From NCBI RefSeq assembly GCF_003594885.1, contig NZ_QZEZ01000001.1:930001-994000 (forward strand): a DNA stretch of 64,000 bases. The letters are read 5' to 3'. The stretch is from Vallicoccus soli. Its GTDB lineage: Bacteria; Actinomycetota; Actinomycetes; Motilibacterales; Motilibacteraceae. Below, piece after piece: positions 54,682 through 62,572 of this stretch (the first letter of the stretch is position 1; each line of letters starts with the position of its first letter). The position numbers and the translations under genes are program-made. The notes below the pieces were generated by a model. It was not told the origin of the DNA. It worked only from the letters and a program-made list of their open reading frames with translations, and did not search any database.

Positions 54682-56199
54682 CTAGGGCAGCTGCTCCTGG
54701 GCGCGCACCGGCCAGTCGGACCCGTTGCCGAGGTGCCACCCCGGGTGCGGGCCGGGGTCGAGGCCGCCGTCCTCGGGCATGCTCCCGAGCATGAAGTCGC
54801 CGACGGACGACTCCTCGAGGTAGTCCAGGCCGAGGACGCGGGCGGACAGCGCCGCGTCGCCGTTGCCGAGCGCGCAGCCGGCGAGGCCCATGGCGGTGCC
54901 CACGAGGTACATCGTCTGGTAGAGCACGCCCGTGTGCCGCAGGGTCGTGGCGTAGGCGATGGCGCGGTACTTCCACGACAGCCGCTGGAACCGCGACGTC
55001 ACGGTGACGAGGACGTCCGGCGTCACGTCGCTGCCGACCGCTCGGCGGGCGACGGCGAGGACGGCCTCGCGCGGGCCCGGGTCGCCCTCGACGAGGACGA
55101 GGCGGTGCGCGACGGGGTCGTGGTAGTAGACCCCGGGGTCGAGCCCGCGGCAGCGGGAGACGGTGAGGTACAGCTCGAGCTCGTACGCCCGCCCGCCGCT
55201 GGGGTAGGGGCGCGAGACCGCCTCGTCGGCGTCCGCGCCCCCGGGGTCGTCGTCCGGCACGTAGTGGGCGCGCACCCGGTGCACGCGCCAGAGGAACTCC
55301 CCGAGCTGCTCCAGCGTCAGCGGCTCGCGGCCGTGGTGGCGCACGGAGCGGCGGCCCTCCAGCGCGGCGGTCAGGCTCGGGTCCCGTACGGCGACCTCGT
55401 CCCACGCCGGGCGGTGCAGCGGCACGACGGGCCCCGCAGGCGGCTTCCGGACCGCGGGGCGCGGCGCGATGCTGCCGCGGTACGGGTAGAGGGCGCCGAG
55501 CGGCTCGTCGAAGCTGCCCGAGCGCACCCGGCCGTGGGCCAGCAGGTCGTGGTAGTCCCACTGGCGCAGCACCGGGTCCGCCTCCGAGGGGAACCGCTCT
55601 CCCGGGCCCGCGGCCTCGACCAGCCCGGCGTCCACGAGGGTGTCGACGAGCTGGCGCTCCACGGGTCCGCCGACCCCCGAGGTCTCCTGCGGTGCGCCCA
55701 GGCCGGCGACCAGCGCGCGGGCGCGGGCCGAGGTGAGCACCGCGCGCACCCCGGACAGCGGTGACTCGAGCACCAGCCGGTCGCCGCGGGTGCGGAGCAG
55801 CGCGAACCGGGAGAGGCGCACGCACGCCACCTGCACCGGCGGTGGCCCGGCCGGGGCGGTGCCGCCGGGCGAGGTCCGCTCCATGCGCAGCAGCTCGGTG
55901 CCGCCGTCGAGGAGCACCTCGGCGAGCAGCGGCCGGGCGCGGTCGAGCACCGCCCGCAGGACCCCGCGCGCGGACTCGTCGACGCCGTCGACGAGCCGCG
56001 CGGGGTCGGAGGGCCCGCGGGCCAGCCGCAGCAGCGCGTCGCGCACGCCGGGGGCGGGGCGGCGCAGCCGGAACGAGCCGGCCGGGCCGCGGACGACGAC
56101 CGCGTCGGCCTCCAGCGCGAGCGACGCGTCGTCGCGCAGGACGAGGGCGCGCGCCAGCAGCGGGGCGGGCGCGCGGGACGGGAGGGGGAGGGTGGTCAC
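54682..56199 (-). CDS. SagB-type azoline dehydrogenase (nitroreductase fold)
   Basis: 505 residues from GTG at 56199 with AGGAGG seven nt upstream. Residues about 1-230 are an N-terminal winged-helix-like region as in two-part SagB/TbtE proteins. Residues about 285-505 are the FMN-dependent nitroreductase domain: AALEGRRSVRHHGREPLTLE, RPYPSGGRAYELELYLTVSR, LDPGVYYHDPVAHRLVLVEG, SWKYRAIAYATTLRHTGVLY and MYLVGTAMGLAGCALGNGD. It oxidises thiazolines/oxazolines, made by the YcaO-ThiF pair, to azoles. Downstream of a small membrane protein gene on the same strand and ended by a clear hairpin. Confidence 0.92.
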   Translation of the reverse strand: MTTLPLPSRAPAPLLARALVLRDDASLALEADAVVVRGPAGSFRLRRPAPGVRDALLRLARGPSDPARLVDGVDESARGVLRAVLDRARPLLAEVLLDGGTELLRMERTSPGGTAPAGPPPVQVACVRLSRFALLRTRGDRLVLESPLSGVRAVLTSARARALVAGLGAPQETSGVGGPVERQLVDTLVDAGLVEAAGPGERFPSEADPVLRQWDYHDLLAHGRVRSGSFDEPLGALYPYRGSIAPRPAVRKPPAGPVVPLHRPAWDEVAVRDPSLTAALEGRRSVRHHGREPLTLEQLGEFLWRVHRVRAHYVPDDDPGGADADEAVSRPYPSGGRAYELELYLTVSRCRGLDPGVYYHDPVAHRLVLVEGDPGPREAVLAVARRAVGSDVTPDVLVTVTSRFQRLSWKYRAIAYATTLRHTGVLYQTMYLVGTAMGLAGCALGNGDAALSARVLGLDYLEESSVGDFMLGSMPEDGGLDPGPHPGWHLGNGSDWPVRAQEQLP

Positions 56200-56231
56200 G
56201 GCGCGCCTCCTGGGCGGGCGGGGACGGGGGG

Positions 56232-56795
56232 TCAGCCGCGCGACGCCACGCGCAGCGCGCTGCCCCAGAGGACGAGGGCCGCCACGGCGCCGACGACGAG
56301 GCGCGAGGCCTCGGCGTCGACCGCCGCGAGCAGCACGAGGCCCGCGACGGCGGCGGCGCACAGGCCGGCGGCCGTCGCGCGGTACTCCGGCTGGGCGAAG
56401 TCGCGGGCCAGCGGCACGAAGTGCACGCCCACGACGAGGCAGACCAGCGGCGGCACGAGCTGGGGGGCGTCGGCGACGAGGCACCCGACGACGACCAGGG
56501 CGATGACCACGAACTGGCCGGCGTTGACCAGCCCGACCCGGCGGTGCCACCCCTCGGGGAGGCTGCGCGGGCGGGGCGGGCGGCGCCGGGCGAGGGCGAC
56601 GGCCCCCGCCACGACGAGCACGGCGGCGACCACCGCCGCGACGCGCAGCGCGGCGGCCGCACCGCCGGCGCCGGAGGCGGCCACCATGCCCCAGAGCAGG
56701 CCGAACGGACCGAGGACGAACGCCGCCCGGAGGGCGAAGGGCGCGTCCTCGCCGCGCGGTCCGCGGTGGGTGGGTCGTCCCGCCTGCATCGTCAT
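56232..56795 (-). CDS. Small integral membrane protein of the RiPP cluster
   Basis: 187 residues from ATG at 56795 with GGAGCGG upstream. About five to six hydrophobic helices (FALRAAFVLGPFGLLWGMVA, VAAVVAAVLVVAGAVALARR, VGLVNAGQFVVIALVVVGCL, QLVPPLVCLVVGVHFVPLAR, TAAGLCAAAVAGLVLLAAVD). No transporter motif such as an ABC ATPase partner is nearby in the window. It is cotranscribed with the SagB-type gene (32-nt gap). Possible roles are export, immunity or none related to the peptide; undetermined. Confidence 0.75.
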   Translation of the reverse strand: MTMQAGRPTHRGPRGEDAPFALRAAFVLGPFGLLWGMVAASGAGGAAAALRVAAVVAAVLVVAGAVALARRRPPRPRSLPEGWHRRVGLVNAGQFVVIALVVVGCLVADAPQLVPPLVCLVVGVHFVPLARDFAQPEYRATAAGLCAAAVAGLVLLAAVDAEASRLVVGAVAALVLWGSALRVASRG

Positions 56796-56898
56796 CGCTC
56801 CGCTCCTGCCGTCGCCGGTCGTGCTCGGGCTGCCGTGCGCCGCCACGCTAGGGCGGCCACGCCCCACCCTGCCCGGCCCGCGCGCCGTGTCGACCCGA

Positions 56899-56917
56899 TG
56901 TCACCAGGTCGATGACA
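56899..56917. promoter_or_regulatory. Dyad TGTCA-N9-TGACA in the divergent RiPP promoter region
   Basis: TGTCACCAGGTCGATGACA has 5-bp arms and lies in the 307-nt gap (56796-57102) between the leftward membrane/SagB genes and the rightward LanB-type operon. A candidate operator for a dimeric regulator such as a LuxR- or GntR-type protein; no regulator gene is visible in the window. Otherwise the gap holds GC-rich sequence and the CCAC repeat near its right end. Confidence 0.35.
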
Positions 56918-57060
56918 CCCGTCACGGGCGCCGCCCCGCCGCCGCCGCGGCCCCGCCCCCCGGGAGCAGTGTCCCGGCAGGAGCCGCCGCCGGGGCCGTC
57001 CCGACCGGACCCCGCAGCGGCGGCCCCAGGAGCCACCGCCCGAACGACCGCCCAGCCCAT

Positions 57061-57080
57061 CCACCCACCCACCCACCCAC
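57061..57080. repeat. Five copies of CCAC just before the ribosome site of the LanB-C gene
   Basis: CCAC x5 at 57061-57080, with GGAAGAGG following at 57085-57092 and the ATG at 57103. Tetranucleotide slippage would alter the distance between promoter and ribosome site but not a reading frame. Confidence 0.85.
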
Positions 57081-57102
57081 TCCCGGAAGAGGTGCCTCAC
57101 CG

Positions 57103-58251
57103 ATGGCCGTCGCCGCACCCGAGCGGGCCCCGCAGGTCGCGCAGCGCCCCCACGGCGTCGCGACGGGGGTCCGGCTGCACACCCGCGGGCCCGTCACGCT
57201 CGCGTGGCTGTCCCGCACCGTCGTCCCCGTCGTGCGCCGCCTGCGCGAGCAGGGCGCCGGCACCGTCTACCTGCGCCGCGGCTGGCGGCACGGCCCGCAC
57301 GTGGACGTGGTCGCCCGCGACCCGCGCGGCGCGGCCGTCGACTGGCCCGCCCTGGCCGTGCGCCTCGACGCGGGGCCGCTCGACCCGGCGCAGGCCCTCG
57401 ACGAGGCCGACTACCTCGACAGCGCCCGCGAGCTCGGGCGGCTCGAGGACGTGCCGCCGCCGTACCTGCCGCTGCGCCCGCACGGGTGCGTCGAGCTGCT
57501 CGACGCCCCGGCCGCCGCGTCCGGGGACCCGCGCCTCGACGGGCTGCGCGAGGTCGTCGCCAACGCCTTGTGCCCGGTGGTCGTCGACACCGTCGACGAG
57601 CTCGCGGGGCACCCCGACCGGGGCGTGGAGCGCCTGGCCGAGGCGTTCGCCGCCGTCGCGGACACCCACGCGCTGGGGGCGGCGTACGGCGTCTTCTCCC
57701 TGCGCTCGCACGCCGAGGCCTTCCTCGCCTGGACCCGGCCGAGCCGCGACCTGCGCCCCGCCTTCCGCGAGCGGGCCGCCCGCGACGCCGCCGTCCTGCG
57801 CCCCGTCGTCGAGCGCCGCCTCGCCGGCGCGCCCGGCCCGTCCGGCGCCGCCTGGCGCACCGCCCTCGCCTACGGCCAGGGCGTGCTCGACGCCGCGGTC
57901 GCGGAGGGGCGGCTCACCAACGACCTGCTGGACAGCGTCACCGCCGGCGTCGACCAGGCGCGGCTCGGCCCGCCCGGTGCCGCGACGTCGGGACCGGCGG
58001 GTCCCTCCCCGGACAGCGACTTCCACCGCGACGTCGAGGCCTCCGGCGTCGTCGCCGCGCCCACGGAGTGGTTCGCGGCCTACCGGCTGCTCGTCAACCT
58101 CTTCTACCAGCAGCTGCCGCTGCTGACGGTGTCGCCGCTGCAGCGGGCGTACACCTGCTTCGCGGTCGCCGAGGCGGTCGACGAGGTGCTCGGGATCCCC
58201 TGGCAGGAGCGCCTCGTCCGCGAGCAGCTCGTGCAGGGCGGTGCCCGGTGA
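57103..58251 (+). CDS. Split lantibiotic-dehydratase C-terminal domain protein (SpaB_C / thiopeptide-type)
   Basis: 382 residues from ATG at 57103. The N-terminal part has the SpaB_C/thiopeptide-type layout: RGPVTLAWLSRTVVPVVRRL, then GAGTVYLRRGWRHGPHVDVV (compare the RYWRHGPHLR motif), and the C-terminus reads YRLLVNLFYQQLPLLTVSPL, QRAYTCFAVAEAVDEVL. In thiomuracin the TbtC relative eliminates glutamate from glutamyl-Ser/Thr, while the TbtD relative forms the pyridine ring by [4+2] cycloaddition. The two are hard to tell apart by eye; I favour the elimination role because it is coupled (GTGA overlap) to the LanB-type gene. Start of a rightward operon. Confidence 0.85.
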   Translation: MAVAAPERAPQVAQRPHGVATGVRLHTRGPVTLAWLSRTVVPVVRRLREQGAGTVYLRRGWRHGPHVDVVARDPRGAAVDWPALAVRLDAGPLDPAQALDEADYLDSARELGRLEDVPPPYLPLRPHGCVELLDAPAAASGDPRLDGLREVVANALCPVVVDTVDELAGHPDRGVERLAEAFAAVADTHALGAAYGVFSLRSHAEAFLAWTRPSRDLRPAFRERAARDAAVLRPVVERRLAGAPGPSGAAWRTALAYGQGVLDAAVAEGRLTNDLLDSVTAGVDQARLGPPGAATSGPAGPSPDSDFHRDVEASGVVAAPTEWFAAYRLLVNLFYQQLPLLTVSPLQRAYTCFAVAEAVDEVLGIPWQERLVREQLVQGGAR

Positions 58252-60773
58252 GCGCGCCCCTGTGGTTCCTGCGCGCCAACCCGCTGGCCCGCCGCCGCAT
58301 CGCGGACCCCGCGCTGCGCGGCGCCGTCGCACGGCTGGCCGACGCCGAGCAGGCGCTCGCCGCAGAGGCCGGGCGGGCGTCCGACGCCCTGTACGCGCTC
58401 GTCGGCTCGGCCGACGACGACGCCGCGCGCCGCCGCCTCGTCGCCCTGCGCCGGGCCGTCCGCGACGACAAGGCCCCCAAGGGCGAGGTGCCGGCCGTCC
58501 TCGCGCCGTGGGCCGCGGCCCGCGCCGCCCGGGACGACGCCCGCGCCGCGCTGCTCGCCGCTGCGGAGGGTGCCGCCGACGCCGAGCGGCGCACCCTCGC
58601 CGGGCTGCTCGGCGACGAGGACCTGCGCCGCGCGCTCGCGCTGGTCGCTCCCGAGGTCGAGCAGGGGGCGCGGCGCTACCGCGAGGCGGTGCTCGCCGGC
58701 GGTGCCGTGCCGGCCCGCACCCGCAAGTCCGAGCGCGGGCTCCTGCAGTACCTCTCCCGCGCCCTGGTGCGCACCAGCCCGCTGTCCCGCTTCACCGCGG
58801 TGGGGCTCGCCGTCGAGGACCCCGCGGGAGCGCCGCTCGACGCCCCGTCCCTGGAGGGGGCAACCGCCTTCCCGGGCGTCGACCGGGTCATGCTCGACCA
58901 CGTCCTCGGCGGTCTCGACGCGCCGGCCGCGCCCGAGGACGCGTACGTCGGCCTCGCGCCGACCTCCGCGCTCGACGCCGCCGCCGGCAAGCTGTTCTTC
59001 CTGCGCCCGACGCCGGAGGGGCTGCAGCGGATGGCCGCCCCCGTCACGCCGGGGCTCCGGCTGCTGCTCGACGCGGTGGCCATGGGTCCGCGGCCCGCGC
59101 GCCGGGTGGCGCAGGACCTCGCCGCCGCCGGCGGGGTCCCGTACGAGCAGGCCCTCGCGCACGTCCTCGGCTCGGTCGCCGGCGGCCTGCTGACCGCCTC
59201 GGCGCGCGAGGAGGACGGGCAGGCCGACCTGGCCGCCCTGCTCGACCGGCCGGGCGACGGCGCCGCCGCGCACCTGCGGGCCGCCGGTCAGCTGCTGCCG
59301 CGCCTGGCCGCCGCGCCCGCGGACGACCGCCCGGCCGTGCTCGCCGACCTCGAGCAGGCGCTGGCGGACGCGAGCCGCGCCGCGGGGCGCCCGGCACGGG
59401 TCGTGGTCCACGAGGACTACGTCCTGCCGCCGTCGACCGTGGCGACGCAGGGGTGGGAGGGACCGCTCGACGACCTCGGCGCCGCGACCGACCTGCTGTC
59501 GGTCTACGACTGGCTGCACGACGTCCGCGCGCTCATGGCCGCCGCGTTCGTCGAGCGCTTCGGCGCCGGCGCGGTCGTGCCGCTGGCCGAGCACGCGCCG
59601 TACCTCGTGGGGGAGGTCTCGCGCCGGGCCCTCGTCATGGACGAGGCCTTCCGCACCGGCGGGCGCCCCGCCGGGGTCGGCCCCGCCGACGGCAGCCTCG
59701 AGGCGCTGTGGGCGGTCCGGCGCCACGTCGAGGACGCCGTGCACGCGCACCTCGGCAAGGCCGCCGCCGCCGGCGACGCCGAGGTGGTGCTCCCCGCGCA
59801 GGACGTGCGCGAGCTCGTCGCCGGGGTGCCGGAGCGCTTCCGCCGGGACCCGCTGCTCTACGGCGTGCTCGTGCAGCCGTGGCAGGGCCGGCTCGTCCTC
59901 AACGACGGCCTGCCGGGGCACGGGATGCTCGTCGGCCGCTTCCTGGAGGCGGACCACCGCCTCGGCGGCGACGCCGTCCCGCGCCTGGCCGCCCGGCTGC
60001 AGGAGGTGTACGGCGCCGGGGGCGCCCGGGTCGTGGAGGACCTCGGCCTGCACGGGCTCAACGTCAACGTGCACCGCCGGGTGCTCCCGGACGGGCTGCG
60101 CCCCGACGACTGGTACGCGCTGCGCCTGCGCCACGACCCCGCCACCGACGCCCTCGCGGTCGAGGACGCCGAGGGGCGCACCCTGCGCGTGCTCCCGCTG
60201 GGGGCCGGGCACCCCGGGCTCTTCCCGCCGCCGCTGTCCGTCGCGACCGGGCTCGTCATCAGCGGCCGGCTGTACGGCGGGCTCGCGAGCAGCTGGCTGC
60301 GCACCACCGGCTGGGACGCGCGGGCCACCACGACCTGCCCCCGCCTGTCGGTCGGCGACGTCGTCGTCGGCCGCCGCCGGTGGTGGGGCGGGGACGAGCT
60401 GGCCGGCGCGGCCGGCGCCGCCACCGAGCAGGAGCGCCTCCTGGCGCTCACCACCTGGCGCGCCCGGCACGGCGTGCCCGAGGAGGTCGTGCTCAAGACG
60501 ACCCCCGCCGACGAGGGGCCGCTGTCCGTCAGCGCGCCCGACGCGCAGGCCCGGCGCCTGCAGCAGAAGCCGCAGTACCTCGACCTCGCCAGCACGACGT
60601 ACGCCCGGGTGCTCCCGCGGCTGCTCGAGCGGCGCGGGACCGAGGGGCAGGGCCACGGCTACCTCGAGGAGGCCACGCCCGCCGTCGGCGACGGCGGGCA
60701 CGCCTCGGAGTGGGTCGTGGAGGTCGGCCGCCGCCCCGGCGGCCCGTTCCGCTCCGCAGGAGGCACCCGATGA
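58248..60773 (+). CDS. Lantibiotic dehydratase N-terminal (glutamylation) type protein, TbtB/GodF-like
   Basis: 841 residues from GTG in a GTGA overlap. Lant_dehydr_N-type motifs: RKSERGLLQYLSRALVRTSP, LSRFTAVGLAVEDPAGAPL, VVVHEDYVLPPSTVATQGWE, LVISGRLYGGLASSWLRTTG and QQKPQYLDLASTTYARVLPR. This class uses glutamyl-tRNA to esterify Ser/Thr of the precursor; elimination is done by a separate SpaB_C protein, here the preceding gene. Size agrees with split thiopeptide/goadsporin enzymes, not with full LanB (about 1000 residues). Many Ser in the core are possible targets. Confidence 0.93.
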   Translation: MSAPLWFLRANPLARRRIADPALRGAVARLADAEQALAAEAGRASDALYALVGSADDDAARRRLVALRRAVRDDKAPKGEVPAVLAPWAAARAARDDARAALLAAAEGAADAERRTLAGLLGDEDLRRALALVAPEVEQGARRYREAVLAGGAVPARTRKSERGLLQYLSRALVRTSPLSRFTAVGLAVEDPAGAPLDAPSLEGATAFPGVDRVMLDHVLGGLDAPAAPEDAYVGLAPTSALDAAAGKLFFLRPTPEGLQRMAAPVTPGLRLLLDAVAMGPRPARRVAQDLAAAGGVPYEQALAHVLGSVAGGLLTASAREEDGQADLAALLDRPGDGAAAHLRAAGQLLPRLAAAPADDRPAVLADLEQALADASRAAGRPARVVVHEDYVLPPSTVATQGWEGPLDDLGAATDLLSVYDWLHDVRALMAAAFVERFGAGAVVPLAEHAPYLVGEVSRRALVMDEAFRTGGRPAGVGPADGSLEALWAVRRHVEDAVHAHLGKAAAAGDAEVVLPAQDVRELVAGVPERFRRDPLLYGVLVQPWQGRLVLNDGLPGHGMLVGRFLEADHRLGGDAVPRLAARLQEVYGAGGARVVEDLGLHGLNVNVHRRVLPDGLRPDDWYALRLRHDPATDALAVEDAEGRTLRVLPLGAGHPGLFPPPLSVATGLVISGRLYGGLASSWLRTTGWDARATTTCPRLSVGDVVVGRRRWWGGDELAGAAGAATEQERLLALTTWRARHGVPEEVVLKTTPADEGPLSVSAPDAQARRLQQKPQYLDLASTTYARVLPRLLERRGTEGQGHGYLEEATPAVGDGGHASEWVVEVGRRPGGPFRSAGGTR

Positions 60774-62572
60774 CCCGTACGACCGCTCCCGTGCTCCGGG
60801 CGCGACCCCACCTGCACTACGCCCCCGTCCCCGGCGGGGTGTACCTCGCGGGAGCGCGCGCCGAGCTCGTGCTCCGCGGCTCCGACGCGCTCTTCACCGT
60901 CGCCGACGCGTGCGTGCCGCTGCTCGAGGACGGTGCCAGCGAGGACGACCTCGTCGCGGCGCTGGGCACCGAGCGGGCCCGCCCGGCCGTGCGCCACGTC
61001 GTCGCGCAGCTGCGCCGGCACGACCTGCTCCTCGACGAGGAGCGCTTCACCGTGCCGGCGCCCCCGGCGCCGGTGCGCGAGCGGCACCCGGAGGTGCTGG
61101 CGCACCTCGAGGCGGTGAGCGACGACCCGTACGCCGCCTTCGCCCGCCTGCGCGCGGCGGTCGTCGTCCTGGCCGGGCCCGGGGAGGCGGTGGAGCCGGC
61201 GGCGCGGAGCCTGCGGCGCAACGCGGTGGGCGAGGTGCGCGCCGGCGGGGCCGGGACCGACCCCGCGGGCGCCGACGTGGTGCTGCTCTGCCTCACCACC
61301 CGCCCGGGGGCACCCGGGGAGGACGGGCTCGACGCCGCGGCCGCTGCGCTGGAGCGCACGCTCGCGGCGGGCGCGCCCGTGGTCCCGCTGCTCCTCGACG
61401 ACCGCGCGGTGCTGGCCGGCCCGGCCGTGCGCGACGCCACGGGCGCCGCCGCCTGGCGCGGCGCCGCGCGACGGGTGCTGTCCCGCGCCGGCGCCGGGGT
61501 GGGCAGCGAGGGCAGGCCGGTCGCCGACGCGCTCGGCGGCGCCCTCTCCGCGGGGCTGCTCCTCGACGAGATCGCGGGCGTCGGCGAGCCCGGCGCCGCG
61601 CACGTCGTTCACGGGCCGGACCTCGCGGACGAGCGGGTCGTCGTCCCCGGCGTCGCCGCCCCGTGGCCCACCGGGCCGCAGGTGCTGCGGGACGCGCACG
61701 ACGGTGCGGCGCCCGACGAGGACGAGGGCCTCGCGGCCGCGGAGGAGCTCACCGGCCGCTGGACCGGCCCGGTCGAGCTGCTCCCCGGCACCGACCTGCT
61801 CCAGCTGCCGCTCGCCCTGCGCCTCGCGCAGGTCGAGGTCGCGGGGGAGACCGTGGTGGGCGCCGGCGACGACCAGCGCGCGGCCACGCTGGCCGCGGTG
61901 CTCGAGGCGCTGCGCACCGGCGTCCGGCACGACGGCCCCGGCGACGGCCCCGAGGAGGAGGTGCCCGACGGCGTCCCGCCGTACGGCGCGCCGCCCCGGG
62001 GCGTCGCCGCCGCCGGGACGACGCGGGGCCGCTGGCTGCTCGACGCGGCGCTGCGCGTCCTCGCCGCCGACGCCCGTCCCGTCCCGGAGCCGGGGGACGA
62101 CCCGGTCGCGGAGGCGGGGCCCCAGGCCGCGCGGCTGCGCGACGCGTACGTCGCCACCGGAGCCCCGCCGCCGCAGGCGGGCCTGCTGCGCGTGCCCGGC
62201 GTGGACTGGGTGCTCGCCCGGCTCGCCGACCCGGCGACCGGCGTCGAGCTGGGCAGCGCCTGGGGCGTCGACGCCGCCGCGGCGGTGACCGACGCCCTCG
62301 CCGCCGCGCTGGTGCCGCGGCTGGTGCCCGAGGCGCACCTGGTGCCCGGCACCCGCACCGACGCGCTCGTCCGGGCCGACGACGCCACCGTCGCCGCGCT
62401 GGCCAAGCAGGTCATCGCCGTGGCCCTCGCCGACGCGCTGCGCTTCGAGGGCCGGCGGCACCGCGACCCGGTGCTCGGCGACGGCCGGATCTGGAGCGGA
62501 GCCGTGCGGGCCCGCCCGCTGCACGAGGACGACGCCCCCGCGGGGGCCCGCGACGAGGAGGACAGGCCGTGA
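60770..62572 (+). CDS. Ocin-ThiF-like leader-binding/cyclodehydratase partner protein, TbtF-like
   Basis: 600 residues, ATGA overlap with the LanB-type gene. The N-terminus (RARPHLHYAPVPGGVYLAGA, VLRGSDALFTVADACVPLLE, VRHVVAQLRRHDLLLDEERF) fits the winged-helix RiPP-recognition element fused to an E1-like fold. Middle and C-terminal portions are degenerate relative to ThiF, with no ATP-binding or zinc CxxC motifs. In TbtF and similar proteins this subunit binds the leader peptide and stimulates the YcaO enzyme, whose gene follows with a four-nt overlap. Confidence 0.85.
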   Translation: MTRTTAPVLRARPHLHYAPVPGGVYLAGARAELVLRGSDALFTVADACVPLLEDGASEDDLVAALGTERARPAVRHVVAQLRRHDLLLDEERFTVPAPPAPVRERHPEVLAHLEAVSDDPYAAFARLRAAVVVLAGPGEAVEPAARSLRRNAVGEVRAGGAGTDPAGADVVLLCLTTRPGAPGEDGLDAAAAALERTLAAGAPVVPLLLDDRAVLAGPAVRDATGAAAWRGAARRVLSRAGAGVGSEGRPVADALGGALSAGLLLDEIAGVGEPGAAHVVHGPDLADERVVVPGVAAPWPTGPQVLRDAHDGAAPDEDEGLAAAEELTGRWTGPVELLPGTDLLQLPLALRLAQVEVAGETVVGAGDDQRAATLAAVLEALRTGVRHDGPGDGPEEEVPDGVPPYGAPPRGVAAAGTTRGRWLLDAALRVLAADARPVPEPGDDPVAEAGPQAARLRDAYVATGAPPPQAGLLRVPGVDWVLARLADPATGVELGSAWGVDAAAAVTDALAAALVPRLVPEAHLVPGTRTDALVRADDATVAALAKQVIAVALADALRFEGRRHRDPVLGDGRIWSGAVRARPLHEDDAPAGARDEEDRP

